A stretch of 64,000 nucleotides of DNA from Paulownia fortunei (Eukaryota > Streptophyta > Magnoliopsida > Lamiales > Paulowniaceae). The stretch lies in the NCBI GenBank assembly GCA_019321725.1, contig CM033119.1, forward strand, positions 3,559,865 through 3,623,864, written 5' to 3'. Below are positions 60,501 to 64,000 of this stretch, piece by piece (position 1 is the first letter of the stretch; each line of letters begins with the position of its first letter). The notes beneath the pieces were generated by a model. That model searched no databases. It was not told the DNA's origin and saw only the letters and a program-made list of their open reading frames with translations. The translations under genes were made by a program, and so were the position numbers.

Positions 60501-61228
60501 CAGGCCTAACAAACACTTACTCGCAGTATGTTGCTACATTTGAAGAATACAAGCAGCAGCGGTATGAGGTGAGAAAATTTCAAAATCATACACATTCATT
60601 TCTATGTACAAAGATTTAGTGCTTGATAAATCCATATGTGACCTGCTAATGCAAAAATGAACTTACACAGGCTGCATCAACACTCTATGGCCCTCACACA
60701 TTATCAGCATACATCCAAGAATTCAAGAAGCTAGCACAAGCATTGGCAAGAGGAGATAAAAATGTCGGAAGAGGTCCATCGCCTCCTGATCTCTCTTCTG
60801 TCCAGCTTAGCCTCTTAGGAGACCCTTCCGGGGATTCTCCTCCACCAGGGGTAAAATTTGGCGATATAAAACAGGACGTGAAAAGTGGCCCTTTTAAAGA
60901 TGGGGATAGGCTAAACGCCACTTTTTGGAGTGCAAACCCGAGGTACGATTTACTGACTGAAGGCACATTTGCTGTGGTTGAGATGCTTCAAGGGGATAAA
61001 TGGATACCTGCGTATGATGATGATGATTTCTGCCTTTACTTCAAGTGGGATGGTCCGTTTTATAGTTCTGGTCCTTATGGCCTTGCAACAATTGAGTGGG
61101 AAGTGCCGCAGGAGGCAAGTTCCGGGACCTATCGCTTAAGGCACTTTGGGTCATTTAAGATAACAAAAGACTCCCCAATCAATTATTTTACTGGGGCATC
61201 TAGTGGATTTGCTGTCTTAAAGGAATAA
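57589..61228 (+). CDS. Neutral ceramidase, nine exons, with a one-base frameshift in exon 6
   Basis: Exons: 57589-57908, 58114-58322, 58435-58740, 59104-59353, 59545-59803, 59931-60055, 60166-60229, 60399-60568 and 60671-61228. They would give about 753 residues, normal for plant NCER. A signal peptide occupies the first 28-30 residues (FIICSVVVVANG). Landmarks: GTHTHAGPGG with zinc-ligand type histidines (H123, H125), the nucleophile motif INRSPSAY (Ser187), FSWFATHGTSM (His233), LLDTGETFW, the PGEFTTMAGRRLR motif, and the C-terminal beta domain ending SSGFAVLKE. The enzyme splits ceramide into sphingosine and fatty acid in the secretory pathway or at the cell surface. Oddity: exon 6 is 125 nt where frame demands 126. 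The deficit maps to CAAAACC at 59997-60003, where one A is missing; read as is, the protein would end soon after residue 471. All other exons and splice sites are intact. A real mutation and a homopolymer base error are both possible. Confidence 0.9.
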
Positions 61229-61380
61229 CTTATCATGTTAATATTAGCACCTTCTCTCAGCAGAAACAAAATAAAGTACATGTGGTGTTATTTAGTAGAG
61301 TGGATTTGAACAGCATAACAGCAAATTAGTTATGAAGCTTTTTTCTTCACAAACAGAGGTCCAAGGGGAACTCTTCATCA
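61229..61380. other. 3' flank of the ceramidase gene
   Basis: Presumed 3' untranslated region and spacer before the convergent pseudogene fragment. Confidence 0.5.
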
Positions 61381-61815
61381 TTAATCCATCCAAATAACGC
61401 ATCGTTTCCAGGAGTAAATTGAAAGCTTTGTTAATGTTGTCAAAATTATATCCCTTGTGTGACAATATCATCCAGCTGGAGTTCCTGAAAATGCAGGTTT
61501 TAATAAGAAAGAAATCAGGTAATTGAGAATTAAAAACTAAACTTTCATGGAACATGAGAAGATAACAGAGGTCTCAATTACCTTCTGCATGTAACTTTTC
61601 GCAAGAATTAGAATATCAGTTTCCGGTTTTAAACCACCAAACAAGCTTCTCATGAGAGTTTTCCCACTCTGAAGGGTAACTAGAGAATTGAGGTTCAATT
61701 CCTGGTCTGCCTTCTCCACTCCCAATACAAGTGTCTTTCTCCAACCCTGATGGAAATCCAGTACAGTCGGATATGAATTTCACTCCATTGAAGTTTTCCG
61801 AGATACAGTAAAAGT
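61381..61815 (-). pseudogene. Zinc-type alcohol dehydrogenase, C-terminal fragment
   Basis: The minus strand carries the ends of a plant ADH-like gene. Near 61800-61760, FNGVKFISDCTG corresponds to the NGGVDYxFECTG region. Then, after an internal deletion, come GWRKTLVLGVEKAD, LQSGKTLMRSLFGGLKPETD and ILILAKSYMQK, with a splice donor after 61582. A final exon from 61494 starts ELQLDDIVTQ, then has a stop and an extra base, continues DNINKAFNLLLE, and ends CVIWMD with a stop at 61381-61383. Several deletions and frame changes separate these blocks and the zinc-binding N-terminal half is missing. The retained intron shows it came from a genomic copy and not a retrocopy. Confidence 0.8.
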
Positions 61816-62324
61816 TCAGCACCAAAAAGTCGTTAAGTTTATATGGAGTGAACAATCAATTACTACTGTATCAGAAATGTAATTATTTTGGAGGCCAAGA
61901 AGCTAGAAGATGAAACATTTATACATGATGGCCAAAAAAGGAACGAGAGAAAAGTTAGCCACATAATTTTAGGATTATAAATAGAATTAAGGTCAGTCTT
62001 AGCGATGCATAATATAACATTATGCTTTTTTTTATATATATAGTTTTTATTTGGAAAAGGAGAAAATTGTCAAGATTATAGCCGAATGAAAAAACTTTAC
62101 ACAATAGCACCTTCAAATAGTCAGCCAAGTCAACCAAGTTAAGTGCGGTGCGGGTATATTTCACCCGCCCCGCAAATCCAAGATCCAACTAGAAGCCGTT
62201 CACGGTTCACCAACTATAAACCCCTGCAAAGCCCTAATGCTAAAACTCCTCCTTTCAGAATCATCTACCCTAAATCAAGATTCAAGAACTGTTATAAACT
62301 ACAAAGAGTGAATAGAAAGTGGGA
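61816..62324. other. Upstream flank of the PPR gene
   Basis: Promoter and leader region of the gene at 62325. A GC-richer patch with GGTGCGGG and CACCCGCCCCGC lies near 62147-62173. No other gene is seen. Confidence 0.5.
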
Positions 62325-63743
62325 ATGGGGAAAATTCCACCGGCTTTCAGAAGGGCAGCAGCACAATCCCCAGTATCCACTCTCCTCAAAGCCAACACGT
62401 CTTCTGCTGTTCAAGAACAAATCCCATCACCAATTTCTAATTGGCCAAACCAGAAGAAATCTTCCAAGAAGAAGCCCATCAAAAACTATGATTCAACAAC
62501 AAAAACAAACGTTCCATCAATTATTTTTGAGTCCCCAAATCTCTCAGACGCCAAATCCCTCTTCAACTCACTCATTTCCTCCTCCAACACCACCTCTTCA
62601 GACCCCAGTTTCTATAACTCGATTCTACAGTCATTTTCGTCTGTTTCATCTCTCCAAGATTCAATCTTTTTCCTCAATCACATGATCAAGAAGCACCCTC
62701 CTTTTTGCCCCAACCGTTTCACTTATCATATACTTCTTACGCAGTCTTGTTCATCACCTGATGAACAGTCCCTCTCCAATGTACACGGTGTCCTCAACCT
62801 CATGACAAACAATGGTTTTCCACCCAATCAAGTGTCAACAGATGTTGCGGTGAGGACCCTTTGCGGTTGTGGCAGAGAAGAGCATGCTATTGAACTGGTG
62901 AAGGAGCTTTCTGCCAAGAATTCGCAGCCTGATGCATTTACTTACAATTTCCTGGTGAGGCATTTAGTCAAGAACAGGTCTTTAAGTACTGTGAATTGCT
63001 TTATAAAGGATATGAAAGAGTTTGGTATAAAGCCAGACCTTGTCACATACACTATCATGATTGATAATGTTTGTAACTCCAAAAATTTAAGGGAGGCGAC
63101 ACGGTTATTGGGAGTATTGAGTGAGGAAGGATACAAGCCTGATTGCTATGTGTACAATACAATTATGAAGGGTTATTGTATGCTGAGTCAAGGCGGTGAT
63201 GTGTTGGGAGTGTATAAGAAAATGCAGGATGAAGGGGTCGAACCTGATCGTTATACTTATAATACTTTGATATTTGGATTGTCTAAATCGGGTAGGGTTA
63301 AGGAGGCGAAGAAGTTTTTAGGAGTTATGACTGACAAAGGTCATTTTCCAGATGCGGTTACTTATACTTCATTGATGAATGGTATGTGTAGGGAAGGAGA
63401 TGCATTGGGAGCATTGGGATTGTTGGAGGAGATGGAAGTGAAGGGGTGTAGTCCAAATTCATGTACATATAACACTTTGCTTCTCGGATTGTGTAAGGCC
63501 AGGCTGTTGGATAAGGGAGTTGAGTTGTATCAAGTGATGAAAAAAGGTGATATAAAGCTGGAAACAGGCTCCTATGGAACATTTTTAAGGGCGTTATGTA
63601 GGAAGGGCAGAGTTGCTGAAGCTTATGAAGTTTTTGATTATGCAGTTGAGAGCAAGAGCTTTCCAGATGTTGCCGCTTATTCGACTTTGGAAGGTACTCT
63701 GAGGTGGCTGTGGAAAGCTAGAGAACAAGGTCTTGTCGTATGA
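62325..63743 (+). CDS. P-class pentatricopeptide repeat protein (At2g17670-like)
   Basis: An intronless frame of 472 residues. The ATG at 62325 (MGKIPPAFRR) was chosen because the orthologous family start has the same MGKIP motif; no earlier ATG exists in frame. The first 60 residues are Ser/Lys-rich, low in acidic residues, and suit an organellar transit peptide. A conserved linker SPNLSDAKSLFNSL follows. About eight to nine 35-residue PPR units run from roughly residue 140 to the end, for example PDLVTYTIMIDNVCNSKNLR, PDRYTYNTLIFGLSKSGRVK, PDAVTYTSLMNGMCREGDAL and PNSCTYNTLLLGLCKARLLD. There is no E, DYW or SMR domain, so this is a pure P-class protein. Such proteins bind single-stranded RNA in mitochondria or chloroplasts for stabilisation, splicing or translation. 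The RNA target is unknown. Similarity runs through to the end (AREQGLVV), so the gene is complete. Confidence 0.93.
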   Translation: MGKIPPAFRRAAAQSPVSTLLKANTSSAVQEQIPSPISNWPNQKKSSKKKPIKNYDSTTKTNVPSIIFESPNLSDAKSLFNSLISSSNTTSSDPSFYNSILQSFSSVSSLQDSIFFLNHMIKKHPPFCPNRFTYHILLTQSCSSPDEQSLSNVHGVLNLMTNNGFPPNQVSTDVAVRTLCGCGREEHAIELVKELSAKNSQPDAFTYNFLVRHLVKNRSLSTVNCFIKDMKEFGIKPDLVTYTIMIDNVCNSKNLREATRLLGVLSEEGYKPDCYVYNTIMKGYCMLSQGGDVLGVYKKMQDEGVEPDRYTYNTLIFGLSKSGRVKEAKKFLGVMTDKGHFPDAVTYTSLMNGMCREGDALGALGLLEEMEVKGCSPNSCTYNTLLLGLCKARLLDKGVELYQVMKKGDIKLETGSYGTFLRALCRKGRVAEAYEVFDYAVESKSFPDVAAYSTLEGTLRWLWKAREQGLVV

Positions 63744-64000
63744 CACGAATAGCTGGTACTTGTATTCCTTAGGCTTTTCAAAGTTAGTGGTATTGCTGCA
63801 TTAATGATAATTCTGCTTAAATAAATTTGCAATCCATCTAGTTATCACATTTGCCTGAATTTCAGAAAGTGGATCTAATGTTATCTAACATGGTCTTTGT
63901 AAGAATTTTTAATGGCCACAGAAGTAGTAGCAGTAAAAGTATAAGCAGATTATATTTTAGGAGTTATTTGCATGGAAAGAGGGTCATTTCTATATTCTTA
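63744..64000. other. 3' flank of the PPR gene
   Basis: Presumed 3' untranslated region and following spacer; no other feature seen before the window ends. Confidence 0.5.

Noticed and set aside
1..64000. CRISPR arrays, tRNA genes and bacterial-type operons
   Set aside because: No regularly spaced short repeats with unique spacers, no tRNA-like B-box with cloverleaf, and the gene structures are clearly plant nuclear.

Overview
This is a stretch of nuclear DNA from a flowering plant, almost certainly a eudicot. The evidence is strongly AT-rich intergenic DNA, GT-AG introns with typical plant phases, plant-only gene families (SAUR, P-class PPR, dehydrin, PMEI, DUF241, LHT-type amino acid transporters) and degraded plant transposons. 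The species cannot be named from the sequence. Gene density is low, about one gene per 5 to 6 kb.

Layout. 1-787: tail of an LTR with a 70-bp tandem array. 4.25-4.97 kb: DUF241 gene (+). 5.52 kb: complete U6 snRNA gene with a Pol III promoter. 6.84-7.31 kb: PMEI-like secreted inhibitor (-). 7.86-9.99 kb: solo LTR with a 5-bp target duplication. 10.77-12.00 kb: three-exon gene for a small complex I subunit (-), broken by a stop at codon 12. 12-22.3 kb: AT-rich repeats, a Helitron helicase relic and a MITE-like element. 22.57-26.48 kb: five-exon OPCL1-type acyl-CoA ligase (+). 27.1-27.5 kb: SAUR gene (-). 28.6-30.1 kb: internally deleted PIF/Harbinger transposon. 32.8-35.2 and 39.2-42.0 kb: tandem pair of five-exon LHT8/AATL1-like transporters (+). 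42.5-44.3 kb: two-exon small membrane protein (-). 46.7-49.3 kb: Ty3/gypsy relic with a gypsy-type ORF1 and gag (-), next to an LTR tail on the + strand. 51.6-52.1 kb: dense cluster of G-boxes and DRE/CRT cores. 53.7-54.7 kb: acidic F-SK-type dehydrin (+). 57.6-61.2 kb: nine-exon neutral ceramidase (+) with a one-base frameshift. 61.4-61.8 kb: alcohol dehydrogenase pseudogene fragment (-). 62.3-63.7 kb: intronless PPR gene (+).

How the genes relate. There is no operon-like organisation. Several genes belong to stress or hormone biology (OPCL1 in jasmonate synthesis, SAUR in auxin response, dehydrin in cold and drought), but this is ordinary gene neighbourhood and not a pathway cluster. I found no convincing undescribed biological system. 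The observations most worth checking are the two broken but otherwise well-preserved genes, the DRE/G-box module upstream of the dehydrin, the gypsy relic with an extra ORF before gag, and the gutted Harbinger element. Exon boundaries were worked out by hand from splice consensus, reading phase and remembered family sequences.
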